From Bacteroidales bacterium (lineage in GTDB: Bacteria; Bacteroidota; Bacteroidia; Bacteroidales; UBA932), in the NCBI GenBank assembly GCA_017561265.1, contig JAFZDJ010000003.1:62001-126000 (forward strand): a stretch of DNA of 64,000 bases, written 5' to 3'. Positions 26,467-34,930 of this stretch are shown here, one piece after another; the stretch's first letter is position 1, and every line of letters begins with the position of its first letter. The notes beneath the pieces are model-generated. The model was not told the origin of the DNA. It saw only the letters and a list, made by a program, of their open reading frames with translations, and ran no database searches. A program made the position numbers and the translations under genes.

Positions 26467-26568
26467 CAAAATTGCATAGTGATTCCGAAGACCCCCGTCC
26501 TCCCTATGGTCGGACACCCCCTAGCCGGGGGTGGCATGTCTTTCTCCATCACTATGCAATTTTGCTAC
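26463..26568. repeat. long inverted repeat with 21-base perfect arms
   Basis: The arms 26463-26483 and 26548-26568 are exact reverse complements and begin GTAGCAAAATTGC. The left arm includes the rbfA stop codon. The centre is C-rich on the plus strand with a nested CCCCCG/CGGGGG stem. It ends 19 bases before the start of the permease gene. It may terminate rbfA transcription. Confidence 0.85.
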
Positions 26569-26587
26569 AGACCGACGAATAACAGTC

Positions 26588-27802
26588 ATGAGATTGGCAC
26601 CGTTCATAGCAGGCAGATATCTTTTCGCCAAGAAGTCACATAACGTGATCAATATAATTTCGGCGATAAGTGCCATAGGCATGGCTATAGGAACAGCCGC
26701 CCTCATCATAATACTATCGGTTTATAACGGGTTCGACACGCTTGTCAGGTCTATGATGAGCAATGTCGAGCCCGATCTTATGATCACACCTGCCACAGGA
26801 AAGGTCTTTGTTCCCGATGGTGAGGCATACGACTGGATCTATGACCAGCCTTCCGTAAAGAACATGTGCGGTGTGCTTCAGGAACAGGTCTTCATAAGCT
26901 ATGACGGCCAGCAGGGCATCGCGAAGGCAAAGGGAGTGGACTGGATATACGAGGATGAAAGCCCTTTGCGCGATCACATCATCGAAGGAGAGTTCAAGCT
27001 TCATAGAGGAGATGTACCCTTGGCATCCGTCGGAAGCGGCCTGGCCTACAGCATGGGAATCAATCCACGCTTCCTCTCCCCTATCGAAATATACTTTCCT
27101 GCCAGGACAAGAAAGCTGTCCATGAGCAATCCTCTCTCATCGATAGAGGCCATAAAGGTGTGGCCTGGCAGCACATTCTCGATAAGCAACGATATCGATG
27201 CCGAGCTGATGCTCATTCCTATCGAGGAAATGCGCGAGCTTCTTGAATACAAGGATGAGGTTTCGGCTGTGGAGATAAGGCTTACCGAAGATGCGGATAA
27301 AGACGAACTTAAAAGGCTCCAGAAGGAGATTTCCTCAAGGCTTGGCCCGGACTTCAGGGTCAAGGACCGCTTCCAGCAGAACGAATCGCTTTACAAGATG
27401 ATGAAATATGAAAAGGCTGCGATATTCATGATTCTGATATTCGTGATCATCATAATCGCATTCAACATATTCGGAAGCCTTTCCATGCTCATAATCGAGA
27501 AGCGTCCGGATATTGCAACCTTGCGCAGCCTCGGAGCGCAGGAAAGCCTCATCAGACGCATATTCATCCTCGAAGGATGGTTCATATCGCTCGCAGGACT
27601 TGTTGCCGGCCTGATTGTCGGAACAGGCTTCGCCCTTCTACAGCAGCACTTCGGATTCATAAAAATGCCCGGACATTTCGTTGTCCAGGCATATCCCGTG
27701 ATCCTTTCATGGTCCGACATCCTCCTTACCGCAGCAGGAGTCGCATCCATAGGATATATCATTGCACTTCTTCCCGTGGCATCATTCTACAAAAAGAGGT
27801 AA
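26588..27802 (+). CDS. LolC/LolE-type ABC transporter permease (FtsX domain)
   Basis: A 404-residue inner-membrane protein with four membrane segments (about 21-43, 280-305, 335-360, 370-392) and a large periplasmic domain after the first. N-terminal IAGRYLFAKKSHNVINIISAIS matches lipoprotein-releasing permeases, and EKRPDIATLRSLGAQ is the FtsX coupling region. It should work with an ATPase (LolD-like) not present here to move lipoproteins to the outer membrane. The start at 26588 is preferred since upstream codons lie in the inverted repeat. It ends 3 bases from a convergent gene. Confidence 0.88.
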   Translation: MRLAPFIAGRYLFAKKSHNVINIISAISAIGMAIGTAALIIILSVYNGFDTLVRSMMSNVEPDLMITPATGKVFVPDGEAYDWIYDQPSVKNMCGVLQEQVFISYDGQQGIAKAKGVDWIYEDESPLRDHIIEGEFKLHRGDVPLASVGSGLAYSMGINPRFLSPIEIYFPARTRKLSMSNPLSSIEAIKVWPGSTFSISNDIDAELMLIPIEEMRELLEYKDEVSAVEIRLTEDADKDELKRLQKEISSRLGPDFRVKDRFQQNESLYKMMKYEKAAIFMILIFVIIIIAFNIFGSLSMLIIEKRPDIATLRSLGAQESLIRRIFILEGWFISLAGLVAGLIVGTGFALLQQHFGFIKMPGHFVVQAYPVILSWSDILLTAAGVASIGYIIALLPVASFYKKR

Positions 27803-27805
27803 GAG

Positions 27806-28306
27806 CTACATTCCGGCCTTATCCTTATTCTCGTATGAGGCATATGGAGTACCATATTCCGGAGTAACTTCTCCGTTCACCATACTGACATCGACGCCGA
27901 AAGCGGCAAATACTCCGTCATACCAGCGTCCGTCTCCTTCTTCCTGCTGTTTCAGGTTGACTGACTTCTGCGTTGTGATGTACCATCCTCCGTTTTCACC
28001 CTTGTCGACATCAAAGTACTTCACTTCAATTTCTGCTCTTGGCAAGAATTCTCCGCGAAGTTCGTAACTGCCGTCCGACGAAGTGTATACGGTATCCTTA
28101 GGCCATTCATCAGGAGCGGTAACGGCAATACCTCTGACAGGCCTGCCACTTTCATCTGTAACCTTTCCGCTGACAATATAATCGGCATGAGGCACACCAT
28201 ATTCCGGCGCCGGAACAGGTTCATTATCATCAAGACAGGCAGAAACCGCCGATATTCCAAGAATACCAAGAAGCATCCTGCATAAATTCAATAAGGTATC
28301 CTTCAT
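27806..28306 (-). CDS. radical SAM-associated lipoprotein with EYGxP motif at both ends
   Basis: A 166-residue lipoprotein (lipobox VSAC, Cys24). EYGVPH (35-40) lies shortly after the lipidated Cys and EYGTPY (150-155) close to the C-terminus, followed by a Lys/Asp-rich tail. Between them is a single carboxypeptidase-regulatory-like beta domain (IVSGKVTDESGRPVRGIAV). It resembles the TIGR04134 group of lipoproteins found beside radical SAM proteins. Its N-terminus is similar to the other lipoprotein of the operon. It is the third gene, 32 bases after the radical SAM gene. Function unknown; it is a plausible substrate of the enzyme. Confidence 0.82.
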   Translation of the reverse strand: MKDTLLNLCRMLLGILGISAVSACLDDNEPVPAPEYGVPHADYIVSGKVTDESGRPVRGIAVTAPDEWPKDTVYTSSDGSYELRGEFLPRAEIEVKYFDVDKGENGGWYITTQKSVNLKQQEEGDGRWYDGVFAAFGVDVSMVNGEVTPEYGTPYASYENKDKAGM

Positions 28307-28337
28307 AGCAATATGACTTTTACATGTTGTATTTCAC

Positions 28338-29405
28338 TCATCTTATCCTGTCCAGATGACAGAGAATAAGATTTCCATCATCATCGCGCAGATGCATTCC
28401 GTTGCCTTCGCAATAGCGGAACCATTTGCAGTCTCCGCACTGGTCCTTCTTCATCCAGGAGCGGTCGCGATACGGCTGGAAGCGGTTCTCCCATACATCG
28501 ATGAAATCATCCTTGTATATGTTTCCCTGATGATAATCCGCGCGGATACTGCCGCATGCGGATATCGATCCGTCTATCAGCACAGAGGCGATGGATGTTC
28601 CGGCCTGACATGTGTACAGATGATCCCTGACCTCTCCCTCGAACTCTCCGAGGAAACCTTCGCATCCGTAGCTGACATGTATCCTGCCCTCCTTGCGGGT
28701 CTTCTGAATGAATTCCATGAGACCGCGGAAACCTTCCCTGCTGAGCTGAAGTTCCGGATCCTGCGCAGCTCGTCCTACCGGGAACACAGTAAAGATGCGC
28801 CAGCTCTTGAGTCCCTGACTGATCAGGTATTCCTTGAACTCCTCAAGAGAATCATAATTCCTATTGTTGGCGCATGTCACCACATCAAACTTTATCGAAG
28901 GTTCCTTAGCCAGGATCTCCACAGCCTTGGAAGCATATTTGAAACCGTCCGGAACGCCTCGCATCCAGTTGTGCTGATCTTCAAATCCGTCAAGACTGAT
29001 CGTAGCCGAATGCATTCCTGAAGCCAGAAGCTGGTCGATCTTCTTCGGAGTCATCAGACGTCCGTTGGACACCATGCCCCATGGAAACTCGAGATCATAT
29101 ATCTCACGTCCGCACTTGAGCAGATCCTCTCTCATCAGAGGCTCTCCTCCTGAGATGATGACCATGATCTTGTGCGAATCATATTTCTCCTTTATCCTTA
29201 CAAGCACATTGCGGAAATCCTCGAAAGGCATATCCGGATGTAAGGACGAGACCTTGCAGTCACTGCCGCAATGACGGCATTTCATATTGCACCTCAGGGT
29301 ACTTTCCCAAAACAGCTGGCGAAGGGGATGCTTCTCTTGCATATCCTTCACCAGCTGTCTGTGCAGCTCAAGCGCTATGCGCTGCTTTATAGATATTCCT
29401 GACAT
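28338..29405 (-). CDS. radical SAM/SPASM enzyme of a lipoprotein-linked operon
   Basis: A 355-residue enzyme with the radical SAM cluster motif C39-x3-C43-x2-C46 (TLRCNMKCRHCGS), the GGEPL motif and a C-terminal SPASM-type Cys set (CQAGTS, SACGS, CGDCKWFRYCEG, LCH) for auxiliary Fe-S clusters. SPASM enzymes usually modify peptides or proteins. It resembles the TIGR04133 group, whose role is unknown to me. The ATG at 29405 overlaps the upstream lipoprotein stop by one base (TGATG); a GTG one codon earlier is possible. It sits between two lipoprotein genes that share a motif. Confidence 0.88.
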   Translation of the reverse strand: MSGISIKQRIALELHRQLVKDMQEKHPLRQLFWESTLRCNMKCRHCGSDCKVSSLHPDMPFEDFRNVLVRIKEKYDSHKIMVIISGGEPLMREDLLKCGREIYDLEFPWGMVSNGRLMTPKKIDQLLASGMHSATISLDGFEDQHNWMRGVPDGFKYASKAVEILAKEPSIKFDVVTCANNRNYDSLEEFKEYLISQGLKSWRIFTVFPVGRAAQDPELQLSREGFRGLMEFIQKTRKEGRIHVSYGCEGFLGEFEGEVRDHLYTCQAGTSIASVLIDGSISACGSIRADYHQGNIYKDDFIDVWENRFQPYRDRSWMKKDQCGDCKWFRYCEGNGMHLRDDDGNLILCHLDRIR

Positions 29406-29887
29406 CACTTCACACGTTCAAGTTCCAAAGTCACATCCGTACCATATATTCCGCCGCACCAATGATCGTCAGGATCAGGCTCCCCTATCTTTTTCAGATC
29501 AATCACATAAGTCGTATCCTTATAGTGACCTTTGCTTTGCGAGTCATAGTCTGAAAGCTTCAGAATCATCTTTTCCGGATCTTGCGGGGTATGGATTCGC
29601 CCCACCATCCACAACTCGCTGTAATCTGCGACATATGATCCTTCCGGATAGAAGTCGGTCACCTTGTTTCCCTCCGCATCCCAATGCGAGTGCTCGTCAC
29701 CATAAACTATGACGATTCCTGAAACAGGCTCCTTGGTGTCCTTGTCGATAAGCTTGCCGGTAATTTCGAAACGGGTATACGGCGTTCCATACTCAGCCAT
29801 CATTCCACCGTCACATGAAGCACCGATAGCAGTAATGCCCATAAGAGCAAGGAGTCTTCCGAGGACTCTGATGAAGAGATCTTTCAT
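29405..29887 (-). CDS. radical SAM-associated lipoprotein, first gene of the operon
   Basis: A 160-residue lipoprotein (lipobox GASC, Cys25) with EYGTPY at 32-37 and a beta domain beginning RFEITGKLIDKDTKEPVSGIVIVYGDE. The start is set at the ATG at 29887, which gives a proper signal peptide (MKDLFIRVLGRLLALMGITAI); an in-frame extension upstream lacks signal features. The N-terminal 25 residues resemble those of the lipoprotein at the other end of the operon. Only one EYGxP motif is present here. Translation is coupled to the radical SAM gene. Confidence 0.82.
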   Translation of the reverse strand: MKDLFIRVLGRLLALMGITAIGASCDGGMMAEYGTPYTRFEITGKLIDKDTKEPVSGIVIVYGDEHSHWDAEGNKVTDFYPEGSYVADYSELWMVGRIHTPQDPEKMILKLSDYDSQSKGHYKDTTYVIDLKKIGEPDPDDHWCGGIYGTDVTLELERVK

Positions 29888-29908
29888 GATTTCAAAATTT
29901 AAAACATT

Positions 29909-29939
29909 CAAACTTAATGAAAAACTGCATGATTTCCAA
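29909..29939 (-). promoter_or_regulatory. promoter of the radical SAM-lipoprotein operon
   Basis: On the minus strand TTGG (29936-29939) and TAAGTTTG (29909-29916) are 19 bases apart. The -7 box is an exact TAnnTTTG match, and the -33 box differs at one base. It lies 22 bases upstream of the ATG at 29887, giving a very short leader. Confidence 0.55.
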
Positions 29940-29990
29940 GACAGTCTCCATATAGATGCACATTTCATCTGATCCGTTGCATCGGAGTAT

Positions 29991-30021
29991 AAAAAAAGGG
30001 AACGATTTTTCAACCGTTCCC
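29991..30021 (-). terminator. intrinsic terminator after nfnB
   Basis: On the minus strand the 7-base stem GGGAACG/CGTTCCC with a 10-base loop is followed directly by seven Ts. It lies 25 bases past the nfnB stop and closes the metal/NfnAB transcription unit. Confidence 0.82.
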
Positions 30022-30046
30022 CATCAGATCATATATTATTCCACTA

Positions 30047-31432
30047 CTATTTGTTCTGAACATATTCATGGATGGCAGCCGCGGCCTTTCGTCCGGCACC
30101 CATGGCCAGAATCACAGTCGCTGCTCCTGTAACAGCATCACCTCCGGCAAATACGCCAGGACGGGTTGTCGCACCATTTTCATCAGCTACCAGACATCCG
30201 CGACGATTGGTCTCAAGACCGGATGTAGTCTTTGCAATCAGAGGATTAGGAGATGTTCCGAGAGACATGATCACAGTCTCTGTCTCGATCTCAAACTCCG
30301 AACCAGGCACTGCCACAGGGCTTCTACGGCCGCTCTCATCAGGCTCTCCAAGCTCCATGCGGATACATTTCACAGCCTTCACCCAGCCTTTCTCGTCACC
30401 TATGATCTCGATAGGGTTGGTAAGCATTGCGAACTCGATGCCCTCCTCCTTTGCATGATGAACCTCTTCACGACGAGCAGGAAGCTCTGTCTCGGTACGA
30501 CGATATACGATTGTAGTCTCTGCGCCAAGTCTGAGGGCTGTACGTGCGGCATCCATAGCCACATTACCGCCGCCGACTACAACGACCTTCTTTCCGGCAT
30601 GGATTGGAGTCATGTAATCGTCCCTGTAAGCCTTCATGAGGTTGTTTCGTGTAAGGAACTCATTTGCAGAGAATACGCCGTTGAGATTCTCACCAGGGAT
30701 GCCCATGAACTTAGGAAGTCCAGCTCCGGAACCTACGAATACTGCCGCAAATCCTTCCTCGTCAAGAAGAGAGTCAATAGTGACTGTCCTTCCGGCAATC
30801 ACGTTTGTCTCGATCTTCACCCCGAGAGCCTTCACTGACTCGATCTCGGCCGCAACGACCTTATCCTTCGGAAGACGGAACTCCGGAATACCATATTCAA
30901 GCACTCCTCCCGGACGGTGGAGAGCCTCGAAGATAGTCACCTCATATCCGAGCTTCGCGAGGTCAGATGCACATGCAAGGCCTGCTGGGCCACTTCCGAT
31001 CACAGCAATCTTATGGCCGTTTGCCGGAGCTATCTCAGGCTTCACGCCACCGTTCTCACGGCTCCAGTCAGCCACGAAACGCTCAAGCTTTCCGATTGCG
31101 ACAGGCTCGCCTTTGACACCGAGGATACAGCGTCCCTCACACTGTGTCTCCTGAGGACATACGCGTCCGCAGATTGCAGGAAGCGATGAATCTTCAGCAA
31201 TGACTGCTGCAGCAGCGGCAAAATTACCCGCAGCAACCTGAGCAATGAAATGAGGAATCTTGACGCTTACAGGGCAGGCAGCGACACAACGCGGATTCTT
31301 GCAATGAAGACATCTTGTAGCCTCCAGCTGAGCTTCCTCTGCATTATATCCGTAGCATACCTCCTCGAAGTTGGTTGCACGGACTTTAGGATCCTGCTCT
31401 CTTACAGGTACTCTTGGAATCTTGTTTGCCAT
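30047..31432 (-). CDS. nfnB: NfnB / glutamate synthase small-chain-like NADPH oxidoreductase
   Basis: A 461-residue flavoprotein of the GltD/NfnB type. Eight Cys near the N-terminus (41, 44, 49, 53 and 88, 92, 98, 102) fit two 4Fe-4S clusters. An FAD motif (GSGPAGLACASDLAKLG) and an NADPH motif (VVGGGNVAMDAARTALRLGA) follow. Standing next to the FAD/2Fe-2S subunit and without a glutamate synthase large chain nearby, it is best read as the large subunit of the electron-bifurcating NADH-dependent ferredoxin:NADP oxidoreductase. Its ATG overlaps the nfnA stop by one base. Confidence 0.87.
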   Translation of the reverse strand: MANKIPRVPVREQDPKVRATNFEEVCYGYNAEEAQLEATRCLHCKNPRCVAACPVSVKIPHFIAQVAAGNFAAAAAVIAEDSSLPAICGRVCPQETQCEGRCILGVKGEPVAIGKLERFVADWSRENGGVKPEIAPANGHKIAVIGSGPAGLACASDLAKLGYEVTIFEALHRPGGVLEYGIPEFRLPKDKVVAAEIESVKALGVKIETNVIAGRTVTIDSLLDEEGFAAVFVGSGAGLPKFMGIPGENLNGVFSANEFLTRNNLMKAYRDDYMTPIHAGKKVVVVGGGNVAMDAARTALRLGAETTIVYRRTETELPARREEVHHAKEEGIEFAMLTNPIEIIGDEKGWVKAVKCIRMELGEPDESGRRSPVAVPGSEFEIETETVIMSLGTSPNPLIAKTTSGLETNRRGCLVADENGATTRPGVFAGGDAVTGAATVILAMGAGRKAAAAIHEYVQNK

Positions 31433-32295
31433 TACTTTCCCCTCCCTATTCTGCATTTGTGATGTTCGTTAGCCTCAACCTCTTCCGACTTGTACATACC
31501 CTGACGACGCATGGCTTCGTCAAAGTCAACATCATAACCATTGAACTCAGGGCCTTCCACGCATGCAAAGCGTGTCTTTCCAGCCACTGTCACACGGCAA
31601 GCACCGCACATTCCTGTACCGTCCACCATCAATGTGTTCAGGCTGACGATGATAGGAAGTTCAAGCTTCCTGGCTGTAAGAGTCGCGAACTTCATCATTA
31701 TCATAGGTCCGATGGCTACAGCCTGAGTATACTTCTTACCATCCTCGTTGACAAGCTTCTCGAGCATTGCTGTCACAAGACCCTTGAATCCTGCCGAACC
31801 GTCGTCTGTACAGAGGTAGAGATTGTCGCATACAGCTTCCATCTCCTCCTTGTAGATAACAAGGTCCTTGGTCTTTGCACCTACGATGACATCGACAGCC
31901 ACTCCTCTTTCATGGAGCCACTTAACCTGCGGATATACAGGGGCTGTGCCGACACCTCCGGCAATGAAGATATATCTCTGGCCCTTGAGCTCCTCCTCCG
32001 ACATTTCAGTAAAGTCAGACGGGATGCCGAGAGGTCCGACAACATCCCTGAAGGACTCTCCTTCTTCGAATGAGATGATTTCTGACGATGAAGCACCGAT
32101 CTGCTGGGTCACGATTGTGACTGTACCGGCCTCCTTGTCATAGTCACTGATAGTGAGCGGAATACGCTCTCCGTTTTCAGTTGCGCGCACGATGAGGAAC
32201 TGTCCGGGAAGGGCTGCAGCCGCAAGACGCGGAGCCTCTACCTTCATGCGACAGATCGTCGGCGTGAGCATTTCTTTGGTTATGATCCTATACAT
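31432..32295 (-). CDS. nfnA: NfnA / dihydroorotate dehydrogenase K-like electron transfer subunit
   Basis: A 287-residue FAD/NAD-binding protein of the ferredoxin reductase fold (LPGQFLIVRA; PLTISDYD; IFIAGGVGTAPVYPQ). C230 and C233 (MCGACRV) and C245 (FACVEGPEF) fit a 2Fe-2S site. With NfnB downstream it should form the NfnAB complex that couples NADH, NADPH and ferredoxin pools in the cytoplasm. PyrK is the main alternative, but no pyrD is nearby. It starts 9 bases after the HMA protein gene, suggesting a shared mRNA. Confidence 0.87.
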   Translation of the reverse strand: MYRIITKEMLTPTICRMKVEAPRLAAAALPGQFLIVRATENGERIPLTISDYDKEAGTVTIVTQQIGASSSEIISFEEGESFRDVVGPLGIPSDFTEMSEEELKGQRYIFIAGGVGTAPVYPQVKWLHERGVAVDVIVGAKTKDLVIYKEEMEAVCDNLYLCTDDGSAGFKGLVTAMLEKLVNEDGKKYTQAVAIGPMIMMKFATLTARKLELPIIVSLNTLMVDGTGMCGACRVTVAGKTRFACVEGPEFNGYDVDFDEAMRRQGMYKSEEVEANEHHKCRIGRGK

Positions 32296-32304
32296 ATTAT
32301 GTTA

Positions 32305-32721
32305 TTAGTTATGTCCGTGCTCGTGGCCATGCTCATGAGCATGATCATGCTCCTGATGGCCATGCGAATGACCGCCTTCGCGCTTACCGCTTACAGGATA
32401 ACCGAGCTTTTCGATGGCAGCCTTGAGAGTATCCTCCGAAGTCTTGGCTGCATCATACTTGATAGAAACAGTCTGATCGTCAAGACATACGTGAAGATCC
32501 TTCACACCTTTCTCAAATGAGATGTTTTCCTGCACCTTCTTCATGCAGTTCTCGCAATGAAGATGCACATCGAATGTAACTTCCTTAAGTTCGCCCTTCT
32601 TCTTTGCAGGCTTCTTGTCTGTAAGTGATGAAGTGGCAGTCACTTCTGTTGCTGCAGCATAAGCAGATGACACAGAGAAGGTCATGAGAGCTGCGATTGT
32701 AAGGATGATTGTCTTTTTCAT
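32305..32721 (-). CDS. exported heavy-metal-associated (HMA) protein with His-rich tail
   Basis: A 138-residue secreted protein with a signal peptide ending AYAA. It has one HMA domain (about 46-108) whose metal-binding pair is C56-x2-C59 in HLHCENCMKK, and a C-terminal tail holding about eleven His in HGH and HEH repeats. Such proteins bind copper or similar soft metals; the tail suggests additional Zn, Ni or Cu buffering. It sits between a TonB receptor and nfnA with gaps of 21 and 9 bases. Confidence 0.85.
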   Translation of the reverse strand: MKKTIILTIAALMTFSVSSAYAAATEVTATSSLTDKKPAKKKGELKEVTFDVHLHCENCMKKVQENISFEKGVKDLHVCLDDQTVSIKYDAAKTSEDTLKAAIEKLGYPVSGKREGGHSHGHQEHDHAHEHGHEHGHN

Positions 32722-32742
32722 AATTATGCAAATTTAGTGTTT

Positions 32743-34908
32743 TTATGCTGTTTTCCAAAGTGTGAAGCGGAAACCGATATGAGCCTTTATACCCATGAGA
32801 GGACCCCAGATGCAGCTTGCATCGAATGAAGGGAGGCGAGGATTGACAAAACCGTCAGCCATCTTGGTACCCTGAATGGCATCCTTCTGTCTGAAGTTTG
32901 TAAGGTTCTCTGCTCCAAGATACACGTCCCATCCCTTGAAGCGTCGTGTAACCTGTGCGTAAAGGAGCGGATATACCGGAGTGCGTCCGTTCTTGTAGAT
33001 GAGATTTCCGTCAGCATCCTTGAGGTTTTCCATGAAGTTGTATACGCGGCATGATCCGTTCAGAGAAGCTGTAAAGTCGAAGATCCACTTGTTCAGGTTA
33101 GTAGCGTACTGCATGTTGAGGACACCCTTGAAACGGCTTGTCATAGGCTTCTCGACAAGTCCCTTGCCCATGAGATCTATCTTGGCGTTGGTATAACGGA
33201 ATGTAGCCGTGATATTGAAGCGTTCGATAGGGTCAACAGAAAAATCGAGCTGATAATTATCTGTGTATGAGCGGTTACCATCAAGAGAATAGAAATAAAT
33301 CTCATTCATTCCATACTCATAGTCCACGACCATCTGCTGGGCGAACTGGGTGCGGAAATAGTCGAAGCTGAGATATGTGTTGGAAGATGCTCCAAACGGC
33401 ATGTAATAGGTAAGGTTACCGCCGACAGTCCATGCATCTTCAAGGATATGGTCGTCATAAGCCCCCATGAATTCCTTTCCTGTAGAGAACACTCCGATAT
33501 TGTCCACCAAAGGAGTAGAGTATCTCAGACCACGTCCTCCGTTAGCCCTGATGACGATCTCGTCTATAGGCATGTACTTGAGAGTCACGCGTGGGGAAAC
33601 CTTGAAGCCCTGACCATGGAACCAGTCGCCACGGAGTCCGGCAATAGCTGTGAATTCTTCTCCCGCGTGGAAGGTATATTCTCCGAAGACACCTGCGTTT
33701 GCAAGGTCAGTGATTCCCTTCCTTTCAGTAGTGGAAACTATCATTCCGTTCCATACATGTCTTGCAAAGTCCTCATCATAGCGGTCAAATGTACCATTGA
33801 ATCCGAGAGTGAACTGATGAGAGTCGTTTATCACATTCTGGTAAAGGAGGTTGGCATATGCGGAATGCTGTCCTGCGATATATTTTGTAGATCCGAAATA
33901 CGAATCCATGTCCTGGTAGCTGTAATCCGCGATAAGGGCGATATTCTGAGTGTTCTCTTCATTCAAAGGCACTCCGACCTTGAGATATCCGTTGATGGAA
34001 CGGTTGAGGATATCTGATCCCCAAGGATCCATACGGTTGTCCGATGAAGAAATCGAATATGTGTCCTTGTCATAGTATCTGGTCATGCCGGTCTCTTCAT
34101 CCTTCCAGTATGAACCTCCCAGACGTCTATCCTGAAGAGCACGGACGCCGAAACGCACCTGCACACCGTTGTCAGCCTGATAGAGCCAGCGGTTGGAAAG
34201 GTTGAACTGAAGCATTCTCGGGTCGTCAAGGAACATATCTCCATTCATATCGTGTGACTCGTAGTTGCCTGAAACATGGCCGAGTATCACTGTGCTCCAC
34301 TTATAGCCCATCTGGAGCGACGAAGCGATGTTGAAGTCCACCTTCGAGTCGCTCATGAGCGCGGCATTGAGAAAGAGAGGCTTCTCGTCCGTAGGCTTGC
34401 GATGCTCCATGTTGATCTGTCCGGTCATGCACTCTACACCGTTGAGTACTGAAGATGAACCCTTTGCAATCTGGATGCTCTCAAGCCACTGTCCCGGCAC
34501 ATATGAAAGGCCGAAAGGTGCAGAAAGTCCGCGCATTACGGGACGTGTCTCATCCAGCATCTGGGTATAGACTCCTGAGAGACCGAGGAGACGGATCTGA
34601 CGTGCTCCGGTCACTGCGTCAGAGAATCCGACAGTCACGCTGGCAGAGTTCTCGAAGCTCTCCGCGAGGTTACAGCAGGCCATCTTGCAGAGACCGGCGG
34701 CAGAAATCACCTCAGTACGGATTTCCTTTCCTTTCGAAAGATAGTTTCCGGCCTGACGTGACACGAATACAGCAGCATCAAGGCTGTCTGCACGCTCTCC
34801 GTATATGCCGGTTGTGTCAATGATTTCCCCATTCGTTCCGACAGACTGAGCGAATGCAGGGATTGCAGCCACCACGGCTGCGATGATTGTAATTATTGTC
34901 TTTTTCAT
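32743..34908 (-). CDS. TonB-dependent outer-membrane receptor, probably metal-related
   Basis: A 721-residue receptor. The start is placed at 34908, where a signal peptide begins (MKKTIITIIAAVVAAIPAFAQ); an upstream in-frame extension falls in a dispersed repeat. A plug domain (about 60-175, with RQIRLLGLSGVYTQMLDETRP) precedes a 22-strand-type barrel that ends in aromatic residues. It lacks the long carboxypeptidase-like extension of SusC proteins, so glycan import is unlikely. Neighbouring Cys/His-rich and HMA genes suggest a metal or metal complex as the ligand; this is inference. Confidence 0.85.
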   Translation of the reverse strand: MKKTIITIIAAVVAAIPAFAQSVGTNGEIIDTTGIYGERADSLDAAVFVSRQAGNYLSKGKEIRTEVISAAGLCKMACCNLAESFENSASVTVGFSDAVTGARQIRLLGLSGVYTQMLDETRPVMRGLSAPFGLSYVPGQWLESIQIAKGSSSVLNGVECMTGQINMEHRKPTDEKPLFLNAALMSDSKVDFNIASSLQMGYKWSTVILGHVSGNYESHDMNGDMFLDDPRMLQFNLSNRWLYQADNGVQVRFGVRALQDRRLGGSYWKDEETGMTRYYDKDTYSISSSDNRMDPWGSDILNRSINGYLKVGVPLNEENTQNIALIADYSYQDMDSYFGSTKYIAGQHSAYANLLYQNVINDSHQFTLGFNGTFDRYDEDFARHVWNGMIVSTTERKGITDLANAGVFGEYTFHAGEEFTAIAGLRGDWFHGQGFKVSPRVTLKYMPIDEIVIRANGGRGLRYSTPLVDNIGVFSTGKEFMGAYDDHILEDAWTVGGNLTYYMPFGASSNTYLSFDYFRTQFAQQMVVDYEYGMNEIYFYSLDGNRSYTDNYQLDFSVDPIERFNITATFRYTNAKIDLMGKGLVEKPMTSRFKGVLNMQYATNLNKWIFDFTASLNGSCRVYNFMENLKDADGNLIYKNGRTPVYPLLYAQVTRRFKGWDVYLGAENLTNFRQKDAIQGTKMADGFVNPRLPSFDASCIWGPLMGIKAHIGFRFTLWKTA

Positions 34909-34930
34909 GATTATTCCGGTTAATTGATGG

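Noticed and set aside
30068..30838. A 256-residue plus-strand frame opposite nfnB.
   Set aside because: nfnB has complete Fe-S, FAD and NADPH motifs. The opposite frame has none, is Cys/His/Ser-rich, and lacks an upstream promoter.
31414..32073. A 219-residue plus-strand frame opposite nfnA.
   Set aside because: It is a shadow of nfnA, whose FAD and 2Fe-2S motifs are intact on the minus strand.
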